Below, piece after piece: positions 36,122-44,061 of a stretch of DNA of 64,000 nucleotides. Position 1 is the stretch's first letter. Every line of letters starts with the position of its first letter. Below the pieces are notes generated by a model, which had not been told where the DNA came from, did not search any database, and saw nothing but the letters and a program-made list of their open reading frames with translations. The translations under genes and the position numbers were made by a program. Origin of the DNA: CAVOAK01 sp965217615 (GTDB taxonomy: Bacteria > Pseudomonadota > Alphaproteobacteria > UBA8366 > CAVOAK01); contig CBDCIT010000014.1 of NCBI GenBank assembly GCA_965217615.1, forward strand, positions 1 through 64,000, in the 5' to 3' direction.

Positions 36122-37129
36122 CTAGACCAAAAGCTCGAAGAGCGTATTGCCGTCGCCGTCCTGCTGGAGTTCACCGTCTGAGGTATAGGTCGCGAGATTG
36201 ATGGTCTCAAAGCCCGCTTCAAGCTTGATCGTAACATCCAAATTCTGGACCGCCACGGCCTCGGTAAACGTGAGCCGGACTCGCGCAGTCGCGCGCTGAG
36301 CTTCGAAGGTTGCCGTCGCCGCGTCGAATCGGGTGATGGCGTCGCGCACGTCGGTCGCCGCCTGGTCGCGCAGCGCACTGTCCTGGAACCCTTCGTAGAG
36401 ATAGGAATTCAGCAGGCGTACGCCGGCCCGCGTGACGGTACCCGAGAGGAACGCCGAGCCCGCGCCATTCCGCGTCAGCGTAATCGCCCCGGTGCCGAAA
36501 TCGAAGACGATCGTGTCGTCTTCTAGAAGCTCTATTTTGTTGACCGGGGACGGTTCCGGCAATTCCTCGAGCTGGCGTCCGAAGACGCCTGGGAAGAAGC
36601 GGTCGCCGCTGCCATCCTCGATGAAGAAGTCCGATCCAAGGAAGCTGCCGCTCACCTCTTCAGTGTTGAAATTGCCGGGCCGTATCAGGTACTCCACGTC
36701 GTCGGGCAGAAACACGCCACGCTCGACACCGCCGATCAGATTGATACCGCCGGCGCTTGCAGCGTTGATAATGTTGTTGAATTCCCTGAGACTCTGGTCG
36801 AACTGCAGCGCATTGGACCGCCGGTCTTCCGCGCTGGCGGTGGAGACCTGAGCAAGCTCAACCTGGTGCACCAAGTCCCGCAGCAGAAATCGGGCCGAGG
36901 TCAGCGCGGCAACGGCCGCACCCAGCGTGTCAACGGCCGTTCTCTGGTCAGGCAAGAGGGACGCAAAGTTTTCCGCCTTTGCCAGCGCCTGGCGCGAATC
37001 AAGGTCACGCGCAGCCGACAATCGGTCCGGCGCAGCCGGCCGCTCGATGACCCCGAGCGTGCGGAAGCGCGCGTCCGGCAGGAAGCTGGGCAGTGATACC
37101 AGGATCGCGTCTGTAGATACCGTTGCCAT
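36122..37129 (-). CDS. Flagellin-like protein A, tandem paralogue (function unknown)
   Basis: An unrecognised 335-residue protein with no signal peptide. N-terminal and C-terminal thirds are predicted amphipathic helices and the centre is a variable, glycine/acidic, beta-rich region; the helical segment LQFDQSLREFNNIINAASAG followed by GINLIGG resembles the flagellin D1 helix and its NGxNLL turn. It shares SGSFLGSDFFIEDGSGDRFF and GAITLTRNGAGSAFLSGTV with its neighbour, so the two are paralogues. No flagellar genes are near. GGGGA precedes the ATG. It could be a secreted structural filament or an export-linked protein; flagellin homology is my inference. Confidence 0.7.
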   Translation of the reverse strand: MATVSTDAILVSLPSFLPDARFRTLGVIERPAAPDRLSAARDLDSRQALAKAENFASLLPDQRTAVDTLGAAVAALTSARFLLRDLVHQVELAQVSTASAEDRRSNALQFDQSLREFNNIINAASAGGINLIGGVERGVFLPDDVEYLIRPGNFNTEEVSGSFLGSDFFIEDGSGDRFFPGVFGRQLEELPEPSPVNKIELLEDDTIVFDFGTGAITLTRNGAGSAFLSGTVTRAGVRLLNSYLYEGFQDSALRDQAATDVRDAITRFDAATATFEAQRATARVRLTFTEAVAVQNLDVTIKLEAGFETINLATYTSDGELQQDGDGNTLFELLV

Positions 37130-37229
37130 GGCGTCCCCACGCCAGAGTTCGTGCGTACCTCAACGTGGCAAGCCGGACGCCTGCGATTCCATCTTAACAC
37201 TGCTACGGAAAAGAACGCCGACCTACTGC

Positions 37230-37257
37230 CTTATATTTTGCCATTTTTTGCGCAAAA
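37230..37257 (-). promoter_or_regulatory. Possible promoter for flagellin-like protein A
   Basis: On the minus strand TTTTGC (complement of 37252-37257) and TATAAG (complement of 37230-37235) are separated by 16 bp in an AT-rich patch between the two paralogous genes. The -35 part overlaps the perfect 12-bp palindrome TTTTGCGCAAAA at 37246-37257. Read by eye only. Confidence 0.35.
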
Positions 37258-37302
37258 TTAGAAGGGCCATGTCGCGACCGGCTAATCGGCAACCAAAATT
37301 CG

Positions 37303-38397
37303 TCAAATATTAAAGGAGACGTTGCCACCTTGCGCGATATCGAGCAGGCCGTTTGCGTTATAGGTCAACGACGAGGTTATGGCACTGCCGATGAGGAGCT
37401 GCCTGCGTTGCGCCAGCAGCGCGGCGCGAGCTTCTTCGATCTGAAGGCTGGTCGAAATCTTTGACGCCGCGTCGCGGTTGTCGGTAATGGCCTGTTTGGT
37501 GAAATCGTGCCGGACGGCAGCCTGCTTGGCGTGCGAGGTGAACACGCTGATCTTGTTGCGGACCGTTGAAAGCGCATTGTTGACGTCGGTGAGGGCGGTA
37601 TCCATGTCACCTGTCGTTTGGAAGTCGCCGTACAGCCAAGAATGCACAACGCCGAGTCCTTTGCGCACGAGCGTACCCGATAGGTGCGGCGCGCCGGCCC
37701 CGTTGGCGGTAATGGAAATCGCACCGGTGCTCGAGTCGTAGGTGATCTGATCGTCGCTTTGGAGAAGCGTGCCCGGATCGTTGGGATCGGGATTGGGGGC
37801 GATCACCAGCGTGGAGCCAAAAATTGTCGGATAATGCTGGTCACCGTTCGCGTCCTCGACGTAGTAGTCGCTGCCGAGATACTCACCGGACACTATGACC
37901 GTTGAGAGGCTGTTGGGCCGCGAGCGATATTCGAGGTTATCAGGCGTGAACGAGTCCCGAAAACTTGTGCCGATCAGATTCGTGCCGGAATAGCCGGCCG
38001 TCTTGACCCTGAGATTAACGTCACCCAACAATTGGTCGAACTGCTGCGCATAAGCGGTGCGTTCCGTGGCCGTTACCCCGGTTTTCTGCGCAAGCGTAAT
38101 TCGCTTTTGCATATCGAGGAGGATTTCCTTCACCTCGACAAGCCGTTCCGTCGCTTTGTCGAGTGTCTTCGTCACGATATTAAGCTTACTTCGCAGCGCC
38201 TCAAAGGCGGCCGCGCGGCCGTTCGCTGCCCTGATCTCGACGTCGGCGGCATAGGTATTGCGAGTCCTGGTCTCGTTTCTTCCCGCCCGCGCCGCAGCAA
38301 GCGCCGCAGTGCGTGCACCCCGGGCGTTCGAATTGAGCGACAAATTCGTCATGAATTCGTACGTTGAAAACTTGCCGGTGACAACGAAGTCGAGCAT
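37303..38397 (-). CDS. Flagellin-like protein B, tandem paralogue (function unknown)
   Basis: A 364-residue protein, the upstream member of the tandem pair. From an internal ATG (complement of 38350-38352) it reads MTNLSLNSNARGARTAALAA, similar to flagellin N-termini; long helices follow (KLNIVTKTLDKATERLVEVK, TAYAQQFDQLLGDVNLRVKT), then YSGTNLIG, a variable middle, and C-terminal helices with a hydrophobic end. It shares EYLGSDYYVEDANGDQHYPT and GAISITANGAGAPHLSGTLV with protein A. Neither start has a good ribosome-binding site; I keep the longer one (38397). A gap of 173 bp separates the pair, so each probably has its own promoter. Confidence 0.7.
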   Translation of the reverse strand: MLDFVVTGKFSTYEFMTNLSLNSNARGARTAALAAARAGRNETRTRNTYAADVEIRAANGRAAAFEALRSKLNIVTKTLDKATERLVEVKEILLDMQKRITLAQKTGVTATERTAYAQQFDQLLGDVNLRVKTAGYSGTNLIGTSFRDSFTPDNLEYRSRPNSLSTVIVSGEYLGSDYYVEDANGDQHYPTIFGSTLVIAPNPDPNDPGTLLQSDDQITYDSSTGAISITANGAGAPHLSGTLVRKGLGVVHSWLYGDFQTTGDMDTALTDVNNALSTVRNKISVFTSHAKQAAVRHDFTKQAITDNRDAASKISTSLQIEEARAALLAQRRQLLIGSAITSSLTYNANGLLDIAQGGNVSFNI

Positions 38398-38609
38398 GTG
38401 GTCGGTTTGCCTTATTTAACCGCGGTTTAACGAATAAATTCATGCACAAAACATGCCGCGCGATGCGGCGGGGCGGGGTCTGTGAAAGGGAATACATGGT
38501 GGCGGACCGCGGTAAATATAGGGGCTAGGCCCTTGCCGCTGCTCTCGGACACCCCAGTCCTCCACGCACGTAATTGACAGGAAACCGGCTTGAACGTGAT
38601 GCTTGGCCG

Positions 38610-39359
38610 CTAGTCCTGTTTGCTAAGCGCTCGCCGCGATCCGCGCAGCCGGCCGGCAATCCAGGCAGCGATACCGTGAGGCTGCCCATTGCCCTGATTG
38701 GCGTCGACCGCACGCTCACGACGCGGTGCAGAAGCGCCCGCGCCAGTTGCCCGATAGACCGCGATCGCCAAGGCCGACACGCCCGGCTCGACGTCCAGCG
38801 TGACATCGTTGATGCGAAGACCACTGTCGTCTCCAACGACGTGCCAGTGATCGAACCGCAGGGAATCTCGTTGCACAGTCGGCTCACTCGAAGCCGTGCC
38901 GAACGCGGAGTCCCGCGAGCTAATTTGCGGCCTGGCCCGCACTGTCACGCCGACGGGCTCGGTGTGAAAGCGGCGGCCCGCACCGTCAGATACAGCGAGC
39001 TCCGAGCCCTCCAGAACATGACCGACCGGAAGGAGCGCACCCAGATCCATGCCGAAAACGTCGAGTACACTGTCGTCAAAAACGCCGTCCTTCAAGCGCC
39101 GGTACCAGCAGACCGCCGTGAGGTCGGGCGAACCCGCATTGTCGACGCTGACGCTGTCCTCGTCGTGGATTTCATTCTGCAGGGTCCAGAACAGCCGCGT
39201 ATAGCGGATGTTCGTATCGGCGACCGGGATGGATGCCACTTCCGGCAACTCAAAATGGTCGCTGCCAATGTCCATGGTCGCTTCGTCTGCGGTGATTGCA
39301 TCGCCGGAGTCGATGTCACGGCGTTGCACCGTCAGGTTGGAAAGAACCGGCTGTTCCAT
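38610..39359 (-). CDS. Acidic protein of unknown function beside the flagellin-like pair
   Basis: I do not recognise this 249-residue protein. From the ATG complementing 39357-39359 (GGGTGGT upstream) it reads MEQPVLSNLTVQRRDIDSG; the first 200 residues are acidic and beta-strand-like (IRYTRLFWTLQNEIHDEDSV, VGVTVRARPQISSRDSAF) and the last 45 are basic with Gly/Arg/Ala. There is no signal peptide or membrane segment. It runs in the same direction as the flagellin-like genes, 212 bp upstream, and ends where that gap begins. The opposite strand also has a long open frame, but it is rich in Arg, His and Cys and looks like its shadow. Confidence 0.6.
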   Translation of the reverse strand: MEQPVLSNLTVQRRDIDSGDAITADEATMDIGSDHFELPEVASIPVADTNIRYTRLFWTLQNEIHDEDSVSVDNAGSPDLTAVCWYRRLKDGVFDDSVLDVFGMDLGALLPVGHVLEGSELAVSDGAGRRFHTEPVGVTVRARPQISSRDSAFGTASSEPTVQRDSLRFDHWHVVGDDSGLRINDVTLDVEPGVSALAIAVYRATGAGASAPRRERAVDANQGNGQPHGIAAWIAGRLRGSRRALSKQD

Positions 39360-39578
39360 GATACCACCCGAATGTCTGTTGTTCGTTGTCCGCGATGGAA
39401 TGCGCACGGTTTGGGCGTATCAGCGCGGAACGTTCCGACAACGTCGCGACAATTTCGGCTTGCGTCTACCCGACAATCTGACCGGTAGACCGGCATTCTG
39501 ACCGGATTCAGGGCGTAAGATGGGAGAATACTGCGCCTTTTTGGAGCAGAACGTCTAGTCCACGAACGATCGACGCCT

Positions 39579-39596
39579 ACCGGCGCAAGCGCCGGT
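39579..39596. repeat. Perfect inverted repeat upstream of comM
   Basis: ACCGGCGC and GCGCCGGT are arranged head to head around AA, giving an 18-bp near-palindrome 83 bp before comM. It has no U-run behind it on either strand, so it is more likely a binding site or a structural hairpin than a terminator. Confidence 0.6.
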
Positions 39597-39644
39597 GTGT
39601 ATTGACAGGTGGCTTTTTCGGGCCACGACCGCTTAACTACATTC

Positions 39645-39662
39645 CCTCCCGGTCCCGGGAGG
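39645..39662. repeat. Perfect inverted repeat containing the only Shine-Dalgarno-like sequence of comM
   Basis: CCTCCCGG and CCGGGAGG flank TC. The right arm contains GGGAGG, the only Shine-Dalgarno-like sequence before the comM ATG, though it lies 16 nt away, longer than normal. Folding of the messenger would hide it. Confidence 0.6.
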
Positions 39663-39678
39663 CGTAACCGGCACAGTC

Positions 39679-41199
39679 ATGGTCGCACGCATCAAATCGG
39701 TTGCATTTCAAGGTATCGAGAGGCGCCCCGTCGACGTCCAGGTGCAGATGGCGAACGGGCTGCCCGCCTTCACCATCGTCGGCTTGCCCGACAAGGCGGT
39801 GGCCGAAAGCCGCGAGCGCGTGCGGGCGGCGCTGGGGGCACTGTGCTTGGCCCTACCGCCCAAGCGCATCACGGTCAACCTGTCCCCGGCCGACCTGCAG
39901 AAGGAAGGCAGCCATTTCGATCTGCCCATCGCAATTGGCCTGCTGACTGTCATGGACGTGCTCGGCGCGGAAGACATGGAAGCGTATGTCGCGCTTGGTG
40001 AATTGGCCCTCGACGGAACGCTGAGCCCGGTCGCGGGCGTGCTGCCGGCCGCGGTCGACGCCCACGCGCGGGAGTGCGGCGTCATCTGCCCGGAAGCGAA
40101 TGGCGGCGAGGCGGCGTGGGCCGGTGAGGGCGAAGTTCTGGCGCCGTCCAACCTGATCGCACTCGTCAATCACTTCAAGGGCACCCAAGTCCTGACGCCA
40201 CCGGAGCCCCGCATCGCCGAGCAGCCTGGAAGCGATCCCGATCTGGCCGATATCAAGGGCCAGGAAACCGCCAAGCGCGCGCTCGAAGTGACCGCGGCCG
40301 GCGGCCACAACCTGTTGATGATCGGCCCGCCGGGCGCCGGCAAGTCGATGCTGGCTCAAAGGCTGCCGGGCATCCTGCCGCCGCTCGACGCGAAAGAAGC
40401 GCTCGAGCTCAGCATGATCCATTCGGTCGCCGGCCAGCTAGCCGATGGGCGGTTGTTGCGGCGGCGGCCGTTTCGCGACCCTCATCATTCGGCGTCCTTG
40501 CCGGCCCTGGTCGGCGGTGGTCAACGCGCGCGTCCGGGTGAAATCTTGCTCTCGCACCACGGCGTGTTGTTTCTCGACGAGCTGCCGGAGTTTCAGCGAC
40601 AAACCCTGGAGGCGTTGAGGCAACCGATGGTGTCCAGCTATGTCCTGGTTGCCCGCGCAGCACTCCACGTAACCTACCCGGCGCGTATCCAGCTGGTGGC
40701 AGCTATGAACCCGTGCCGCTGCGGCCATCTCGACGATCCAGCGCTGGCCTGTGGCCGGGCGCCGCGCTGTGCGCAGGACTACCAGGCTAAGATTTCGGGG
40801 CCGTTGTTCGACCGGATCGACCTGCATGTCGACGTGCCGGCGGTTTCGCCGGGCGATCTATCGCTGCCGCCGCCGGCAGAGGGTTCGGCCGAGGTGGCGG
40901 CCCGCGTCGCACGCTGTCGTGAGATCCAGCTTACCCGCTATGCGCGGCTGCCCGAAGACAGCCGTATCCGCACCAACGCCGAGGCCGATGGCACACTCTT
41001 GGAGGAGGTCGCCGCGCCCGACAGCGAGGGGCAAAGCCTGCTGACCGAGGCCGTCGAGCGGCTCAAACTCTCGGCCCGCGGCTATCACCGGGTGCTGCGC
41101 GTGGCGCGCACATTGGCCGATCTCGAGGGCGAGGAGAGCGTGCGCCGGCTGCATGTCGCCGAGGCGCTCTCCTACCGCCGCATCGCGTTGACACGCTAA
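39679..41199 (+). CDS. comM: ComM/YifB family AAA+ ATPase (Mg-chelatase-like)
   Basis: Hexameric helicase-like ATPase that promotes branch migration during natural transformation in Vibrio and Acinetobacter; the family is widespread in bacteria not known to be competent. Order of parts: N-terminal Lon-S16-like domain (MVARIKSVAFQGIERRPVDV), Walker A IGPPGAGKS near residue 220, GVLFLDELPEFQRQTLEALR (Walker B), MNPCRCGHLDDP cysteine motif and the C-terminal Mg-chelatase lid. 506 residues, standard. Codon usage is visibly more GC-biased than in gshB. In many Alphaproteobacteria comM follows gshB directly; here three genes intervene. Confidence 0.95.
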   Translation: MVARIKSVAFQGIERRPVDVQVQMANGLPAFTIVGLPDKAVAESRERVRAALGALCLALPPKRITVNLSPADLQKEGSHFDLPIAIGLLTVMDVLGAEDMEAYVALGELALDGTLSPVAGVLPAAVDAHARECGVICPEANGGEAAWAGEGEVLAPSNLIALVNHFKGTQVLTPPEPRIAEQPGSDPDLADIKGQETAKRALEVTAAGGHNLLMIGPPGAGKSMLAQRLPGILPPLDAKEALELSMIHSVAGQLADGRLLRRRPFRDPHHSASLPALVGGGQRARPGEILLSHHGVLFLDELPEFQRQTLEALRQPMVSSYVLVARAALHVTYPARIQLVAAMNPCRCGHLDDPALACGRAPRCAQDYQAKISGPLFDRIDLHVDVPAVSPGDLSLPPPAEGSAEVAARVARCREIQLTRYARLPEDSRIRTNAEADGTLLEEVAAPDSEGQSLLTEAVERLKLSARGYHRVLRVARTLADLEGEESVRRLHVAEALSYRRIALTR

Positions 41200-41246
41200 A
41201 GCGAACGGGTCTAAGTCGGCGAGCCGCATTTCGGGAGAATCACACG

Positions 41247-42368
41247 ATGAGCATTGAAGGATATAAGGAAGTCGCCTACCTCGATTGCGCGGGCGGAGGC
41301 CAGATGTATCTGGACGGCACGACCGCCTATATCGGCCATATGGACCATCCGCTCGGCACCAGCATCTACGACGTAGCCGACCCTAAGAACCCGCAGCTGC
41401 TGGCCGAGATCGACATTCCCGAAGGCATGCATTCGCACAAGGTGCGGGTCGTCGACGGGTTGATGCTGGTCAACCACGAGCGCGCGCGGGGCGTGCCGGA
41501 GACTGACCATTTGGCGCCCGGGATCGGCATCTACGACGTCTCCAACCCGGCCCAGCCGAAGCACATCACCAATTGGGAGACGGTCGGCAGCGGCGTCCAC
41601 CGCTTCGATTTCGACGGGCGCTACGCCTATCTCTCGGCCTCCATGGAGGGCTATAGCGACCGCATCGTCGTCATCATGGATCTCAAGGACCCGGCCCGAC
41701 CGCAGGAGGTTGGGCGCTGGTGGGCCCCCGGCCAATGGGTCGCCGGCGGCGAGACTTTCGAGGTGCGCGAAGGCTTTCCCCTGCCGCGATGCCACCACCC
41801 GATGCGGATGGGCGACCGGCTCTACACGAGCTATTGGCAGGCCGGCTTCTACATCATCGACATCGAGGATATGAGCCAGCCGAAAACGGTCGCCAACGTC
41901 GACTACCACCCACCGTTTGTCTGCCCGACTCACACCTGCCTGCCGATCCCCTTCGATATCGGTGGACGCCGCTACATGCTGGTCGCCGACGAGGATGTGG
42001 CACGAACCGACCCGAACGGGCCGGCGGCCTTCGTCTGGATCTTCGACATCACCGATGAAACCCGGCCATGGCCGGTCTCGACCTACCAGGTCGAAGAGGT
42101 GATCGGCAAAAAGACCCCGGAGCGCAGCGGTTGCCATCAACCCACGGAGAAAGTGACCGGCACGGAAATTCCGATCGCTTGGTTCAATCAGGGGCTCAGG
42201 CTGATCGATATCGCCAACCCGCATGCGCCCAAGGAAATCGCCCACTTCAAGCCGCCGCCGGCAAACGGCCAGAAGCTGATCGCCAGCAACGACGTCGACG
42301 TCGACGACCGGGGCCTAGTGTATCTGCTGGACCGCTTCGGCGGCATGCACATCGTCGAGCGGACGTGA
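41247..42368 (+). CDS. LVIVD-repeat protein
   Basis: A 373-residue protein with about five LVIVD repeats, short units such as TSIYDVADPKNPQLLAEI, IGIYDVSNPAQPKHITNW, IVVIMDLKDPARPQEVGR and LRLIDIANPHAPKEIAHF, which form beta-propeller blades. It has no signal peptide, so it is likely cytoplasmic. LVIVD proteins are uncharacterised; conserved His, Asp and Cys (VCPTHTCLPIPFD) could bind a ligand or metal. GGGAGA lies 7 nt before the ATG. Its stop overlaps the start of the next gene in GTGA. Confidence 0.85.
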   Translation: MSIEGYKEVAYLDCAGGGQMYLDGTTAYIGHMDHPLGTSIYDVADPKNPQLLAEIDIPEGMHSHKVRVVDGLMLVNHERARGVPETDHLAPGIGIYDVSNPAQPKHITNWETVGSGVHRFDFDGRYAYLSASMEGYSDRIVVIMDLKDPARPQEVGRWWAPGQWVAGGETFEVREGFPLPRCHHPMRMGDRLYTSYWQAGFYIIDIEDMSQPKTVANVDYHPPFVCPTHTCLPIPFDIGGRRYMLVADEDVARTDPNGPAAFVWIFDITDETRPWPVSTYQVEEVIGKKTPERSGCHQPTEKVTGTEIPIAWFNQGLRLIDIANPHAPKEIAHFKPPPANGQKLIASNDVDVDDRGLVYLLDRFGGMHIVERT

Positions 42369-43094
42369 GCGCGAGCCTGAACAGCTTCAAGGTCCTAACC
42401 TTCGACTGTTACGGAACGCTGATCGATTGGGAAACCGGTATCCATGCCGCGATGCAGTCGCTGCTCGAAGAGGCCGGTGTGTCACCCTCCCGCGAGGCGC
42501 TTTTGGAGATGTTTGCCAAGCTCGAGTCGGCGCAGCAAGTGGCAACACCGGATCTGCCCTATTCGGACTTGTTGACGGAGGTCCACCGCCAGCTCGCCGA
42601 TCTCCTGGAAGTCAACATGAGCGACGCCGCGCACCGCCGTTTCGGCGCATCGGTGGCCGACTGGCCTGCCTTTTCCGACACCGTCCCAGCGCTCGAATAT
42701 CTGCAGGAACACCAGAAGCTGGCGATCCTCTCAAACGTGGATAATGCCAGCTTCAAGGGCAGCAATCGGCGCCTCGAGGTCACTTTCGATGCGGTCTATA
42801 CTGCCCAGGATATCGGCTCCTACAAGCCGAACCGCCGGAACTTCGAGTTTATGCTGGCGCGGCTGGCAGAATTGGGTTTTGAGAAGACCGACATCCTGCA
42901 TGTGGCGCAGAGTCTGTTCCACGACCACCAGCCGGGCCAAATCAGCTGGCCTGGCCTGCGCCTGGATCGATCGGCATCACGACACCAGCGGCTGGGGCGC
43001 TACGCCGCCGCCGGCCACCGAGGTCGCCGTCGACTTCCGCTTCGACAGCCTGGCCGATCTGGTGAGCGCGCATCGGAAGGGGGTTACAGCGTGA
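42365..43094 (+). pseudogene. Haloacid dehalogenase type II family gene with a 1-base frameshift
   Basis: HAD-superfamily protein related to L-2-haloacid dehalogenases. From a GTG at 42365 (overlapping the previous stop) it reads LTFDCYGTLIDWETGIHAAM, with the nucleophile Asp of FDCYGT, then LAILSNVDNASFKGSN and HVAQSLFHDHQP. There the frame changes: the conserved continuation AKSAGLACAWIDRHHDTSGW followed by GATPPP is in the next frame, ending at 43094. One extra G in the run at 42934-42936 would explain this. It may be a real inactivating change or a sequencing error; without it the protein would be about 242 residues, normal for the family. Confidence 0.75.
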
Positions 43095-43124
43095 GTCGCA
43101 CCGCTAGAAAGGGAAGGCGAAACC

Positions 43125-43488
43125 TCAGCTCTTGACGATCATCGGCCCGAGATCGCCGCCGCCAAAAATGTGGATGTGGTAGTGCGGCACAAGCTGCCCT
43201 GCGGCTTCGCCGTGATTCGCGAGAATACGATACCCCGCCTCGATGAGGTCCAGCTCGCGCGCAACGCGGCCGACGGCCCGGTCGAATCCCGCCAATTCAC
43301 CGTCCGACGCCTTGGCCGAAAAATCCTCGAACGAGACGTATTTGCCTTTGGGGATCACAAGCACATGGACGGGTGCCTGTGGGTTGATGTCGCTAAAAAG
43401 CCAGCGTGTGCTCGTCTTCATAGACTTTGTCGCAAGGTAATTCGCCGCGCAGGATCTTTGCGAAGATATTGTCGTCGTCATATGCCAT
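43125..43488 (-). pseudogene. HIT-family hydrolase gene interrupted by a frameshift
   Basis: Histidine-triad nucleotide-binding protein, Hint type. The gene begins at the ATG complementing 43486-43488 (GAGGAG upstream): MAYDDDNIFAKILRGELPCD and so on, up to EDEHTLAF, then an in-frame TAG. Removing one T from the five-T run (43395-43399, A on the plus strand) restores SDINPQAPVHVLVIPKGKYV through to the triad HYHIHIF and LGPMIVKS. The only uninterrupted reading of the C-terminal half would start with unrelated residues in the wrong frame. Programmed +1 shifting at TTT TAG C, a sequencing error or true decay are all possible. Confidence 0.8.
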
Positions 43489-43527
43489 CGCACGCTCCTC
43501 CCCGCCGCATGGGGCGGCACACTCGCG

Positions 43528-44061
43528 TCACTTCGCGTCCGGCCCGTTCAAATGCTTGAAGTAGTAAAGGCCTGTCACCCATTTCTTGCCGTTGAACGCA
43601 TAATAGGGATGGGTCGCCCAATGCGTGTAGCCAAGCCTCTGATACAAGGCGATCGCCGCCTCCTGTGTCTCGCGGACATCGAGGTTGAGGAGCGTGAAGC
43701 CGGCCTCTCGGGCCACATTCTCGACCATCTCGGTTAATTTCGTAGCGAGCCCGTGGCCGCGCGCCCAAGGCGCCATGAAAGACGTCGTCAGGTTGGCCGA
43801 TTTCGCCTGCGCCTCGTTGTTGCGCGATGGCAGCATGAGCTGGGCAGATCCACCTATCACGCCGTCCAGGCGGGCGACGAATAGCGTGCGCTCGGGAACC
43901 AAAAGCACGCCCCGCCAATAGGATTCCAGAACCTGTCGCGCGGGCGGTTTCAGCCAGCCGAAGCCGCCACCGGCACCAATCGCGGCCTCTGTCGCATCGC
44001 AGAGATCGCTGAGATCGTTGTTCGACAGCTCCTTAAGCTGCTCGACGGCGGTACCAGTCAT
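43528..44061 (-). CDS. GNAT family N-acetyltransferase
   Basis: Acetyl-CoA-dependent acetyltransferase of 177 residues. Motif A is FMAPWARGHGLATKLTEMV near residue 100 with the pyrophosphate-binding RGHGLA loop, preceded by FVARLDGVIGGSAQL and followed by LNLDVRETQEAAIALYQRLG, the C-terminal GNAT motif B. The substrate cannot be told. It lies 39 bp upstream of the HIT gene on the same strand, and together they may form a unit. Confidence 0.88.
   Translation of the reverse strand: MTGTAVEQLKELSNNDLSDLCDATEAAIGAGGGFGWLKPPARQVLESYWRGVLLVPERTLFVARLDGVIGGSAQLMLPSRNNEAQAKSANLTTSFMAPWARGHGLATKLTEMVENVAREAGFTLLNLDVRETQEAAIALYQRLGYTHWATHPYYAFNGKKWVTGLYYFKHLNGPDAK

Noticed and set aside
38574..39488. 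Plus-strand open frame of 304 residues opposite the acidic protein
   Set aside because: Its translation is rich in Arg, His and Cys, typical of a shadow. The minus-strand reading is acidic, has a ribosome-binding sequence and aligns in direction with the flagellin-like pair.
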